A stretch of DNA of 22,110 bases from Coptodactyla brooksi (Eukaryota > Arthropoda > Insecta > Coleoptera > Scarabaeidae): contig JAWQRM010000493.1 of assembly GCA_033557675.1 (NCBI GenBank), forward strand, positions 1 through 22,110. Reading direction: 5' to 3'. Numbering within the stretch: position 1 is the first letter of the stretch; each line of letters begins with the position of its first letter. The position numbers were made by a program, and so were the translations under genes. The notes beneath the pieces are model-generated. The model made no database searches, was not told the DNA's origin, and was given only the letters and a program-made list of their open reading frames with translations. This document shows, in pieces, positions 1 to 8,298 of the stretch.

Positions 1-34
1 ATATATATGTATATATATATATATATATATATAA
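1..34. repeat. AT dinucleotide microsatellite
   Basis: The window opens with an almost pure TA repeat. It lies in the intron that follows the last visible otu exon and probably continues beyond the edge. Confidence 0.9.
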
Positions 35-89
35 ATCATTGCACATTTATATCTGTAAACTTTTATCTAATATAGATATATATTTATAC

Positions 90-321
90 CTGCATATGTC
101 ACTTCAGGAGTTACCGGAATAGCCTGTTTTGGCACATAGCCATACAAACTCTGCGATACTACCGTATTTCTTGGTACTGTACCCTGCTCCGTAGTAGTAG
201 GAACCGGCTTTATCCACGGACTTTCCATTGCATAATCTGCATATTCGACATTTTGCTCGTTCTGTATCGTTTTGGTTGCGCTGTGCTGTTCGAAATTTCG
301 CATATTTTGCTGTTGCATAAG
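90..321 (-). CDS. otu: otu coding exon 7 (low-complexity tail)
   Basis: 232 nt, residues 400-476 plus one base, phase 0 in and phase 1 out. It begins LMQQQNMRNFEQH after a good acceptor (TTTGTCTTTATCACCAG). It is rich in Gln, Pro, Thr, Val and Tyr, including SPWIKPVPTTT and SLYGYVPKQAIPV, and ends before donor GTATAA. It fits the disordered low-complexity region after the Tudor domain that drives condensate formation in fly Otu. At least one more exon must lie left of the window. Confidence 0.75.
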
Positions 322-3300
322 CTGGTGATAAAGACAAATCATTGTAATAATGGAAACACTGTTATAATTGTTTAATTATGACGCATTTCAAACATAGTAG
401 AACATCCAGTATTATGCATAATTATTAAAACATTTTTTTGAGGAAAGTTTTAATATAAAAAATTTTTATTTTAAAGTTGAGAAAAATTTTTGAACAATTT
501 ATTTTAGTTCTTTTTTAGATTTTTTTTCATCACGACAACAACTACATTTCAGGCCAATCTCGATTTTTCTAAATACCATAATTTTGGTTAAATGGCCTCT
601 GTCTGGTTTTTATTTGACTGACTCTAATAACTACCCAATATGGCATACCAGCTAGTACATTATCTACAATAATTAAAAACAAAATATTCATTCGCCATTT
701 TGTAAATAACATTACAAAACTGGTTGACGTGAAACGCAATAGTAACATTAAAAACTATAAACCACGAACGTGAGTGGTATTGAAAAATTAAAAACCTCTC
801 ACAATTCACAAAAGCACCAAACCAAAATGTTTTAGAAGAGTATAGTGGCTTCCGGTAGATTATGAGAGTAATAAAAAGACACGGATGACCTCTGAAATTT
901 TTGAGAAGCAGTTGATGAAAGTAGACAAACAGTTTTTAAGAGAAGGTCAAAATTGTTTATAGATATCTGTCTTGCTCATCCTCCCATACAAGAAAAACTG
1001 AAATCCATCAATTTACAATTTTAAGGCAACTTCCAAACCACATCCCTTAGATCAAGGTATTATAAAAAGTTTCGAGGAGTTTTACAAATGGAGAGAATTA
1101 TTTAAGAAAAATTTGGATACAGTAGAGAAGGACAATGCTCTCCCTACCATATCATAGGTAGGAAGGTTGCCATAGGTTACCACGACATGGAATGCAGATG
1201 TGCAACAAAATACAGTTAAAAACTGCTTTAAAAAAAGACTGTGGGTAAATAACGAGTATGAAGAAGAAGAAGACGAAAATCCTCTTCCTCAACTACACAA
1301 ACAAATGGGGAGCCTGGAGAATGATGATTTGTTTGTTGAGTTGAGGCGAGATTTTCAAAAGTATATCGAGTTGCTAAACGGTGAGAACATTCCTCTCATA
1401 GCTTTTCTTGAAATGGACTCTCCGAACTAATGGTTATTCAACATTCCAAGACACTCTCAGACGCAGCAGCAGAATAAAGTGATGAAAAGATTATAGAAAA
1501 ACCATCTCATCGGCAGGTTTTAGAAGCATTTTACACCATAAAAGGTTATTTTATAAATGTATGTAAATTACTTTTCTCAAAGTAAACAGAATAGATCGTA
1601 ATACCGACAAATAAGAACCGACAAATCGTAATACTTGTAATACTTTGATAAATATTTTTATATGTATGTGGCTTTTAAATGCATAATGTGTATGTACATA
1701 ATAGTAAATCATGCAATTGAAACATTTTAAGCCTTTTTTGTAACTCGAATTTTTTCGAACTTTTCACCAGGACTTTTGATAGTTCGCGTTAGGGAAGTTC
1801 CACTGTATATACTTATGTTATTATAAATATTGCTCTAAACATAAAGTTTTTTACATCTCTACAAATGTGACCATAAATAATGGATGTTCAGTTTTTTTTT
1901 GATTTAGCTTATTCGATAATTAAAAAAAAATATTACCAACGGAGGTCCTTCGAAATCCTTAATAGAGGCATTATTTTCAGGTTTAAGTGGTAACGTTAAA
2001 ATTGGTCCGCTGTCGCTACTAGAACGACTCTGATTGCGCTTGTTATCTCTTCTTCTGCGTAGGCTGCGTTTATTACCTTTGTCGCAGTTATTGTTTATGT
2101 CGACGCATTTAACGTCAGAAGGTTCAATGCTTTTCGTCTGCCTTGCAAAACTAAATTGGAACAAAATTACGAAATTATGGTGTAATTATTTACAGGGTGT
2201 GCTTTTAAAACATGCGTAAATTTCTCTGCCATCTCGATATGCTTTACTGGTCAGGCTGAGCTTATGAGAAATGAAGCATTTTACTATATTAAAATTTTGC
2301 ATTTCCGGCTTCGATTCTCAAGAAACGTTTGGGCCTAGATTGTTGGTCACGAAATAATACGGCACCCTTAGAAGATGCCATGCAGATTAGCTGGCAACGT
2401 ATTTAGGGTTTTATCAAGTTGATCTTTCTGTTTTATTAGAAGAGTTTAGAATGTGTGGTTTCGTAGCAAAGTTAAACAATTATTAAAACGAGACATAACT
2501 ATTTTGTCTTTTATGTAAAATACTTACGAAAATGTGAGTTAACTCGTGTTTTCATAAGTAATTTTTTATTTCTTATTAAAACAAAAAATGAATTGACCTC
2601 TGAGTAGGATTTGAACCTCCAACTTTCTGCCCTCATAGCAGCAGAAAATTATGAACTCAAAAATCTTAACATTATACCCCACCGCTAACTTATTAAACCG
2701 GTAATAATATATCACATTTTCTCATGGCAGGGTATGAACAGCCCTTTACATTGTTCATACCTTGAATGGATTTCTGTTTTTTTTATTGCTCTCCAAAAAA
2801 GTTACATATTTTCCAGTAACCCAATCAATTTGTTTAAAAACATACAACATACAGTTTAAAAACACCCCGCGTATTTGATTATTTTACCGATATGGTAAAG
2901 GCCAAGGTTTGGCATCGCTTTCCGGTGCCAGTTCCGAATAATTCACAGTGCGTTTCTCTGCCAAACTTGTAATGTAAACTACACACTTGTCCTCTTGTTT
3001 CTTTAATTCTTGTATGTAACACTGCAATGTGCCAGTATCCGTTGTCAAGAGACAGCAGGTACCGAGAATTAAATTATCATCCCCATAGTACCACTGGCCT
3101 AAACGCAGTTCTAAAAATCGAAATTGCAAATTATTGAAAACAACAGGCAAAAAATATGGTTGACCTGCAGTTTAGCAATCAATTAATGCGCATGCGCCAA
3201 CTAGACGATGGGTGAGTTAAGAAATGAATTGTAATAAGAATAAATCATAAAAAATCAATACAGAGCAAATATTTAATGGTGCACAAAAAGACACTGAAAC

Positions 3301-6296
3301 AATTCTAGCCAAAATGGAATTAAACTGAATGAAACAAAGTGCAACTACGTTATTTTCAATTGCAATGATTCTGTACATGACCCATTGAAGATAAATAATC
3401 AACTGATCTCAGAAATCACTAGTGGAAAATATCTTGGACTGATCATTGATAAGAAGTTAAATTTCAGTGATCACATTGCTGATGTCACTCACATCTAACA
3501 CCTAATGTGCCTTCCTATAATGGCATATGGGGCCAGGAAGAAAAGACGAGATTGATGATCAGCAAGTGGCACAGAACAAAGTTTTAAAAATAACGTTCAA
3601 TAAGCTAAATGAACCTTACAAACGTACCTTGCAAATGTACTACGAACTCAAAATTCTTCAAATCTGTAAACTCACAAGACTTTGTAGTGTGTGCTTGATT
3701 TATAAAAGAAAGCGCAACCTTTTAGATGCTAATCTACAACTGCAATCGAACTGTGATATTCGCCATTACAATACTCGAAAGAAATAATGCTTTCATGTAC
3801 TACCGAACACAACACATATTGGAAACAAGATCTCAACCCAGGCAGTGATATTGTTTACTGATCTCCCAGAGACCATAAAACTTTTAGCACCTTTTATATT
3901 GTTGGGCAACAATATTAAAAATTATATATTTGCAAATAGAATGTAGTGTGTGTATTTGTATTGTATTGTATATTATACCTGTTACAGATTTACGTAATCC
4001 TTTAAGGCTAATAGAAAAGAAATTAAAAAAAATTACACATATAACATTTTGATATTTTATAAAATATCAAAATGTGTAATAAGAATGATAATGCAACTTC
4101 TGGAGCGTTTCAGGTGTAATTTTATCTTAATCAGTCAGGGGATGAACTATACTATTATTAACTTTTTAAATAATAATCTTATTAATAAATGTTAACAACT
4201 TTAGAGTACCGTGAGCTGGTCGCACAAGGAGAAAATCGAAAAGCACCTTTCGCATAAAAACTAAGTTTCCGGTTCTGGCAGAAAGTTTGGCGTCCAAATG
4301 GACTTTCACGATGTCTGCGATCGATGGGGACTACGTCAATAAAGTAGAGAATCCGTCTACGTTCGATGAAGGATCTGAAAAAATTGGAACGAACTATTCT
4401 AAGATTAAGCCGAACATTAATGGTGCGAAACCCTCTGAACGTAGGGCGAAATTTGAGAAAATATTAAACTTTTCGGTGTAAGTAAAATATGGAGATCTTT
4501 TCGTACTAAAAATGTGTATTTTTAGGCATCCGAAGAATAGAGAGTTGTTGGTATAAGCGGTTCTTCAACGCACAGAGGTTTCATACAATCGAGGCTGCAA
4601 TATTTGTTGAGAAGAAAGAGGTTGACATAAAAAAAGGTTACGAAGCTGGATCACTCCAAACTGGCGTTTTTATCGCGAACCGCGAGCACGACTGTTGAAT
4701 GTGCAGAACGATCGGCATCTGCTGAATCGAATAAGGACAAAATCGAACAATTTTCATCTTCCTCTATAGAAGAAACTGTAAGCAAGTCTATTGAAGTAAG
4801 TTTACCAGACAATCGTGAACAACCTAAGTAGATACCTAAGATTTAACATTATTTCTGCTAGTGTGAAAAAATGCCCTTAAAAATTTTAACTTGAAATTAA
4901 GTTTAATTAACCACTTTTCTTAATAAAATAAAATAAATAATTTCTTCTCTTAATAAAGATCAATCCTTTAGATGCTAATCTACAACTGCAATGCAACTGT
5001 ATGTTGTTTAAAAAGTGAAATTTATATTTTTAACAGGTTCACGAATACTTTTGGGGACTAACCGTAGGTATACTTTATAACCAGGCAGTTCTAATGCTAC
5101 AAACAACAAAAATTAGAATCCAGCAAAACTAGCAAGCCCGTAAAAAGCTCTGTATCACACACACAGATAATGGTACTCATTGCATTTCTATCGAGTCTGC
5201 GCATACGCATTAACGGAAACTATCAATAAACTGCAGTTTTGACAAAAAATCTTTTGTTTTTACCCTTTCGTATTTCCGTCCAGGTGTCGTACTCGATATT
5301 CCGGTAAATGTTCTCATCTAAAGCCTTGGCTACTTTGAACGGGAAAGGTGCAATATTCGTTTGCAGCATATATTCGTAATCGTTTGGACAATATTTCTTG
5401 GCGTAATAATTGTCACGTCCATTTTCGAGCGTCGATTCCTCGTTATATTCGCCATTCATCACCGTTAATATCGTTTTTTCGTACAACATCGTTTCCACGA
5501 TTTTCGAAACGCTCGCTATATTAAATACTTTCTCATATAGCAAACAGTACGCGATCGCTATGAAACATCATTGCTATTAAACCGATTTTGTATTAAAAAT
5601 ATTTTTTATATCCTTACATTGACAAAAACCGGCCGTTTGTATGTACTCTTTCTTATAAATAACGTCATAATGATCTTCCCCCATCAAACAAAGCATCAGG
5701 GTCGTATCGTAAGCAGTAGAAGTTACGTTAATCATTTCCTTAATATTACCATTGAAAACGATAACATTTTTTCTAAAAATATTAATAAAAATGAGAGGAT
5801 AGGTTTAATCGTAAGAAATATTCATTTACTTGTACTTCTTACTGACGATGTGCATTTCTACGTTACCGCAAATCGCCATGTGAACCTCCAGTTGAACTAA
5901 GTGCTCTAAAAATCTTTCTTTGGGCATCAATTGACTAAATTCGTCGCAATTTTCCCTGCCGTAGGCAATTACGTCTTTGCGGCACTTCTCGTGGTGGATT
6001 TGGCAAGAAAATAACTACATTTTAAGAAAATTAACAATATTAATTTATTAACAAGTAATAAATCTCAATAAATTAACTTTTCTTTTGTCAAAAACAAAAA
6101 GTTTAGTTTACGTTTAGTTGTTTTTTTTTTGTCAAAAACAACTAAACGTAACGATAAAACAATCGAATACCTGTTCAGAAACGGCCCTAAATAAGCACGT
6201 TTCATCGTAGGCCACGTTTTTTCGATAATACCCCAGGGTGTCGAGCCACGCGTCCACTGGGCCTGGATTTTTTCCCTTCCTTGCGTGCCTTGCCAT
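90..6296 (-). CDS. otu: otu/OTUD4-like OTU-Tudor deubiquitinase gene, 3' end beyond window
   Basis: Seven coding exons join without a stop or phase conflict (6296-6171, 6014-5830, 5772-5618, 5557-5264, 3110-2888, 2150-1937, 321-90), giving the first 476 residues. The order is an OTU fold (about 14-150, with Asp31 and Cys34 in DETCLF and His138 in EDHYD), a linker with the otu-typical FPFKVAKALD and YRNIEYDTW stretches, a Tudor-like domain (about 255-328, ending KPWPLPYR), then an Arg/Ser-rich and Gln-containing low-complexity tail. In Drosophila, Otu works in the germline and other tissues as an RNA-associated deubiquitinase; the vertebrate relative is OTUD4. Introns are 156, 57, 60, 2153, 737 and 1615 nt; the long ones hold transposons. 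The catalytic Cys is present, unlike fly Otu, which as I recall has Ser there. The 3' end is outside the window. Family identity is strong; exact ends are inferred. Confidence 0.9.
322..848. other. otu intron 6, left part, no recognised content
   Basis: AT-rich intronic sequence between coding exon 7 and the Tigger remnant. I see no open frame, RNA or clear repeat. Part of it may be a decayed 5' portion of the neighbouring element, but no second terminal repeat was found. Confidence 0.5.
849..1805 (+). mobile_element. Tigger/pogo-type DNA transposon remnant, 5'-truncated
   Basis: Plus-strand fragments read LPVDYESNKK, MTSEIFEKQLMKVDKQFL, then after a frame break LDQGIIKSFEEFYKWRELFK, and finally the open stretch 1200-1430 (TVKNCFKKRLWVNNEYEEEE). 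This is the order seen in the DDE domain and acidic tail of Tigger/jerky-type transposases. Several stops and frame changes make it non-functional. The right end carries a terminal repeat, read inward as CAGTGGAACTTCCC, followed by TA as expected for this superfamily. No matching left terminal repeat was found, so the 5' end is lost. It lies inside an otu intron, opposite to the gene. Confidence 0.8.
1937..2150 (-). CDS. otu: otu coding exon 6 (Arg/Ser-rich segment)
   Basis: 214 nt, residues 328-399. The first base completes an Arg codon, then FARQTKSIEPSDVKC. Residues about 356-373 are strongly basic and serine-rich (KRSLRRRRDNKRNQSRSSS), possibly a nuclear-localisation or RNA-contact patch. 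The exon ends DFEGPPL before donor GTAATA, phase 0. The acceptor is TTCCAATTTAG. This part of the family is poorly conserved, so the call rests on phase, splice sites and position. Confidence 0.75.
2597..2689 (-). repeat. tRNA-like sequence, probable SINE or tRNA-derived remnant
   Basis: On the minus strand a box-A-like TAGCGGTGGGG is followed about 70 nt later by a good box B, GGTTCAAATCC. The stretch between does not fold cleanly into a normal anticodon arm by eye, and a hairpin-like TTTCTGCTGC...GGGCAGAAA lies in the middle. This suits the head of a tRNA-derived SINE or a decayed tRNA rather than a working gene. It sits in the 737-nt otu intron, whose remainder has no recognised content. 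Confidence 0.35.
2888..3110 (-). CDS. otu: otu coding exon 5 (Tudor-like domain)
   Basis: 223 nt, residues 254-327 plus two bases. WYYGDDNLILGTCCLL starts a small beta-barrel with CYIQEL, KCVVYITSL and TVNYSEL strands, ending KPWPLPYR. This matches the Tudor-like module that follows the OTU domain in fly Otu and vertebrate OTUD4. The acceptor is CGATTTTTAG and the donor GTAAAA. Its length is not a multiple of three, so skipping this exon alone would shift the frame. Confidence 0.88.
3165..3210 (+). repeat. left inverted terminal repeat of composite block
   Basis: It begins CTGCAGTTTA, then after a short gap TTAATGCGCATGCGC and CTAGACGATGGG. It pairs with the right end at 5190-5236. Confidence 0.55.
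3260..3950 (+). mobile_element. LINE (non-LTR retrotransposon) reverse transcriptase 3' fragment
   Basis: Frame 3324-3497 reads KLNETKCNYVIFN, then GKYLGLIIDKKLNFSDHI, the RT thumb-proximal motif (K-Y-L-G-hydrophobic-x-D-x-L-x-W/F) of jockey/CR1-like LINEs. After a frame break come LPIMAYGAR, then VAQNKVLKITFNK (3527-3787) and RHYNTRKK. The last part, in another frame, reads QAVILFTDLPETIK and ends near 3945, typical of the C-terminus of these polymerases. Frameshifts and stops make it dead. It sits within the TIR-bounded block in the otu intron. Confidence 0.8.
3721..3746 (+). repeat. 26-bp direct repeat, copy 1 (in LINE)
   Basis: A 26-base stretch beginning TTTAGATGCTAATC is identical at 4967-4992. 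This copy lies in the LINE coding fragment. Confidence 0.85.
4044..4075. repeat. 32-bp perfect palindrome
   Basis: The arm ACATTTTGATATTTTA is followed directly by its exact reverse complement, with no spacer. The imperfect flanks AATTACACAT and GTGTAAT are partly inverted as well. It lies just downstream of the LINE fragment, possibly as a MITE remnant or a cruciform or hairpin-prone site. Confidence 0.85.
4215..4556 (+). pseudogene. unidentified coding-like fragment with an apparent 48-nt intron
   Basis: An open frame runs from 4215 to 4477 with no stop and reads, in part, ESLASKWTFTMSAIDGDYVN, then FDEGSEKIGTNYSKIKP and SERRAKFEKILNFSV. It is less AT-rich than its surroundings. GTAAGT at 4478 and TTTTTAG ending at 4525 would remove 48 nt, with a branch-like TACTAA, and joining keeps the frame to HPKNRELLV and a stop at 4554. 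No convincing start ATG precedes it; an in-frame ATG lies at 4311. I do not recognise the family. The intron argues against a processed copy. It could be a host gene fragment captured by the TIR-bounded block, or part of that block's own gene. Confidence 0.4.
4557..4838 (+). pseudogene. possible frame-shifted continuation of the coding-like fragment
   Basis: After the stop, another frame reads CWYKRFFNAQRFHTIEAAIF and VEKKEVDIKKGYEAG to a stop near 4700. A third frame reads LAFLSRTASTTVECAERSAS and onward to EVSLPDNREQPK with a stop at about 4830. Composition resembles the segment before it, so these may be pieces of one decayed gene separated by frameshifts. No family recognised. Confidence 0.3.
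4967..4992 (+). repeat. 26-bp direct repeat, copy 2
   Basis: Exact copy of 3721-3746. Flanking bases also match partly (CAACTGTATG against GAACTGTGAT), so this is probably a small displaced piece of the same LINE. Confidence 0.8.
5190..5236 (-). repeat. right inverted terminal repeat of composite block
   Basis: On the minus strand it begins CTGCAGTTTA, then TTAATGCGTATGCGC and CAGACTCGATAG, mirroring the left end with a few mismatches and a gap of several bases. Confidence 0.55.
5264..5557 (-). CDS. otu: otu coding exon 4 (OTU end and linker)
   Basis: 294 nt, residues 156-253. It begins SIAYCLLYEKVFNIA, which follows AGFCQ exactly as in Drosophila Otu, and carries the conserved linker FPFKVAKALDENIYRNIEYD then TWTEIRK. 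The acceptor is CATAG and the donor GTAAAA. The next intron was expanded to 2153 nt by an inserted element whose edge lies only 27 nt from this donor. Confidence 0.9.
5618..5772 (-). CDS. otu: otu coding exon 3 (catalytic His)
   Basis: 155 nt, phase 2 in and phase 1 out. It encodes KKNVIVFNG, then GEDHYDVIYKKEYIQTAGFC. His138 in HYD is the OTU catalytic histidine. The acceptor ATATTTTTAG is good and the intron before it is only 57 nt. The donor is GTAAGG. Confidence 0.88.
5830..6014 (-). CDS. otu: otu coding exon 2 (OTU domain)
   Basis: 185 nt, residues 43-103 plus two bases. It continues EQ with LFSCQIHHEKCRKD and ends near VEMHIVSKKY, matching the OTU middle where a helix leads to a K-N-V-I strand. 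The acceptor (TAG at 6017-6015) has a weak pyrimidine tract. The donor was set at 5829 because an alternative GTAAGA a few bases upstream breaks the frame of the next exon. Confidence 0.85.
6108..6151. repeat. perfect 18-bp inverted repeat with 8-nt loop in otu intron 1
   Basis: Positions 6108-6125 (TTACGTTTAGTTGTTTTT) and 6134-6151 are exact reverse complements. The hairpin takes up over a quarter of the 156-nt intron. It lies 18 nt inside the donor and could affect folding around the 5' splice site. Confidence 0.85.
6171..6296 (-). CDS. otu: otu coding exon 1 (catalytic Cys)
   Basis: 42 codons from ATG at 6296 to a donor GTATTC after the Gln codon at 6171, phase 0. It encodes residues 1-42: a basic start, then DAWLDTLGYYRKNVAYDETC and LFRAVSEQ, the OTU active-site helix with Asp31 and Cys34. 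An in-frame stop lies 30-33 nt upstream of the ATG, so this is the first in-frame ATG. TTTTCTCAG just before the ATG could be a 3' splice site of an upstream untranslated exon, or simply leader sequence. Confidence 0.9.
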
Positions 6297-6780
6297 CTGA
6301 GAAAACGCCAAAATTCTTAAGAAACGTTATACAGCCTAAGACGAATTTGAATTCGCTGAAGTCTGCACGCGGTACTGAAGAGCACTTGTCAGGACACGGA
6401 CACGCAAAAAAAGCGCGCCAACGTTTTTACCCTCGAAGATATAGTAGAGACACGCAAACGAAGTCATCCATCGACGAACGTTTATGTCCAAAAAGGTTGT
6501 CAATCGGAAATAAACCCAAAGTTTAACTTGGATGTTCTGCGTCGACTTTAGTATTTAGTAACATTTTAAATGAAAATTATTTCGATTGGCGCCATCTAGC
6601 GAGCTGGATTTGAAGGATGTTGACAATAGCATTTTATTTTGTTAGGGAACCCAAACAGGAATCTATACTATAATTATCATGCTCGATTATTTAGTATTTG
6701 ATTTTTTATATGGCTGCAAAATATGTTTAATATCCGCTCTTTTTCTTCACTAGGTAATTCATTGAACTGAACGTACCTCC
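6297..6780. other. otu 5' flank and probable promoter region
   Basis: The sequence upstream of the otu ATG on the minus strand. TTCAGTAC on the minus strand around 6379-6372 resembles an insect initiator (TCAGT), which would give a leader of about 80 nt from 6376. No TATA box or clear downstream element was seen. A plus-strand open stretch (6281-6526) has no recognisable content and is probably chance. The remainder is plain AT-rich DNA. Confidence 0.3.
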
Positions 6781-6784
6781 TTCC

Positions 6785-7270
6785 GTTAATAAATCAGTTT
6801 TCTTATACGTTATTCAAGACTAGCTTTCGCATGCAATTCAATTCCCAAATAGTTTGTAATTTCCACTTCTTTCGAGAGTTTGGAGGCTTTCAAGGCTTTA
6901 AGTTTAGGGGCACACACTTGTCAGTATTTAGTTTACTACGATTTACCACAAGTCCACTTAACAATTGCAATATTAAGTGATAGTGCAATTGCAAGATCTT
7001 GTTCTGCTTGGCTAAAGTAAAAGCTATAGTTTTTATAGTTTAAACTTGGCTAAACTATGGTTTTACTACATATTTCACTATTTTCTTCCATCACTGGTTT
7101 TGTTTTAGCACAAGATGTATTGGTACCCCTCACTTAAGTAATTTTTAAAGAATGTTTGTTCTGGTCCGTGTACTCCAAGTAATTCCAATTTTTATAAGAG
7201 TATTTGGTGGTTTACGATGTCAAATGCCTTCCATAAATCGAGGAAACTGTCTACATCGTATTCTTCCGCT
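6785..7270 (-). mobile_element. LINE reverse transcriptase fragment, minus strand
   Basis: On the minus strand the start reads FLDLWKAFDIVNHQILL, the conserved RT motif with the catalytic-site Asp region (usually D-L-S-K-A-F-D), then LELLGVHGPEQTFFKNYLSE. Further down come degraded stretches including VEITNYLGIELHAK. Several stops break it. It is a 5'- and 3'-truncated jockey/CR1-like piece lying between otu and ciboulot. Confidence 0.75.
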
Positions 7271-7573
7271 CCAAATTGTAATAAATTCACTCCATAGCAA
7301 TGTTATTGCAGTTTGACTGGTGGAATTTCAAATTTAGAATCTTATTTTTCTTTCACTAAATGCCAGAGGGAGCTAAGACGATCTCTAATAAGCAATTATT
7401 CAGTTTTGTTGGTTCTACTTTCAAATTTTAAGTTTATAACTATTATAGTTGGATCAACAGTTCTTTGCGCGTACGTCATCGCTTTACAGATAAATATTTT
7501 TTTATGGAATATAAGTGGCCTGTAGAGTTAGGCGCCCCTTAATAGATTTATGAAGTGAGAAAGTTTTGTATAT

Positions 7574-7700
7574 ACAGGTGTCCCAAGTAAAATTCGCCAC
7601 ACCTATAACAACAAACGTAAGGTTTTCGAAAAATGCCAAAAACAGTCAATTTTTATTTTGTAGGGAACTAATATTTGAGCAAGAATTATTAATGTAATTT
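7574..7700 (+). repeat. dispersed-repeat terminus of the ACAGGGTG type
   Basis: TATATACAGGTGTCCCAAGT resembles the stereotyped start of a common insect repeat class (TACAGGGTG followed by a short variable motif). A relative begins at 20216. The family and far end are not known. The rest, to about 8275, holds poly-T tracts and a plus-strand 69-residue open stretch (8044-8253) with no recognised content. Confidence 0.35.
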
Positions 7701-8292
7701 TATACCCTGCAAGGGAAATAAAAACCCTCTTAAAATTTTTCAATTGCACGAGGAGCCGAGTAGCACTTCATTAAAAACCTCTTTTCATTTTCTACATGAC
7801 CATGATTTTTTCTTAGCTACTGCTATACCGAGATATCATTTTTTTTTTAAGTGTGAAGGGTTATTGAGGTTTTTAAGTGTAAGCAATTACTGAAATACTC
7901 AAACAATGTAAACAACTGTGTAAACAATTGCTGGTAAAGGATTTTCCCAGGTCTAGAAAACAACTCATTTTTTTCACTGTCAATTTTAATGTTTTACTAC
8001 GCTCACTTTTGAAAGCATCAGCAATCCTCTGCAATTTGAGTTTATGTCACAAATTAGGAAATCAAATAATACAACTATGATTTACCTGAACGACGTTAAA
8101 AGAAATCGGAAGACCGCTAAGGTCCCTTTCTGTAGTAAACTAGACAAGGTTTTGTGGACGAAGATCCATTTGTCCAAATGTAGTAATTTATCTTTTATGT
8201 TGGATTATCAATCGTTGTTTTGGGTTTGGACCATTTTCGGTTTCATTGTTTAATACATATTAAATGAAATACAAATTTCTTTTTCATACAAA

Positions 8293-8298
8293 TTTATT
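8293..8298 (-). promoter_or_regulatory. cib: ciboulot polyadenylation signal AATAAA
   Basis: AATAAA lies on the minus strand about 375 nt after the ciboulot stop codon and is followed by T-rich sequence (TTTGTATGAAAAAG, then TTTGTATTTC). This gives a 3' UTR of roughly 400 nt ending near 8275. Confidence 0.55.

Larger units (their letters stand above)
3165..5236. mobile_element. 2.07 kb composite block bounded by imperfect terminal inverted repeats
   Basis: The left edge reads CTGCAGTTTA and then TTAATGCGCATGCGC. The right edge, on the opposite strand, reads CTGCAGTTTA and then GTTAATGCGTATGCGC. The two ends are inverted copies about 40-45 bp long with gaps. Without the block, the otu intron would be about 80 nt, close to its 57- and 60-nt neighbours, so this is very likely an insertion. 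TTGAC lies beside both ends and may be part of an imperfect target duplication. I could not assign a superfamily. Inside are a LINE piece, a palindrome and an unidentified coding-like fragment, so the block is nested or composite. Confidence 0.6.

Noticed and set aside
6281..6526. 81-residue plus-strand open stretch over the otu 5' end
   Set aside because: It overlaps the otu start antisense and has no recognisable motif or splice pattern.
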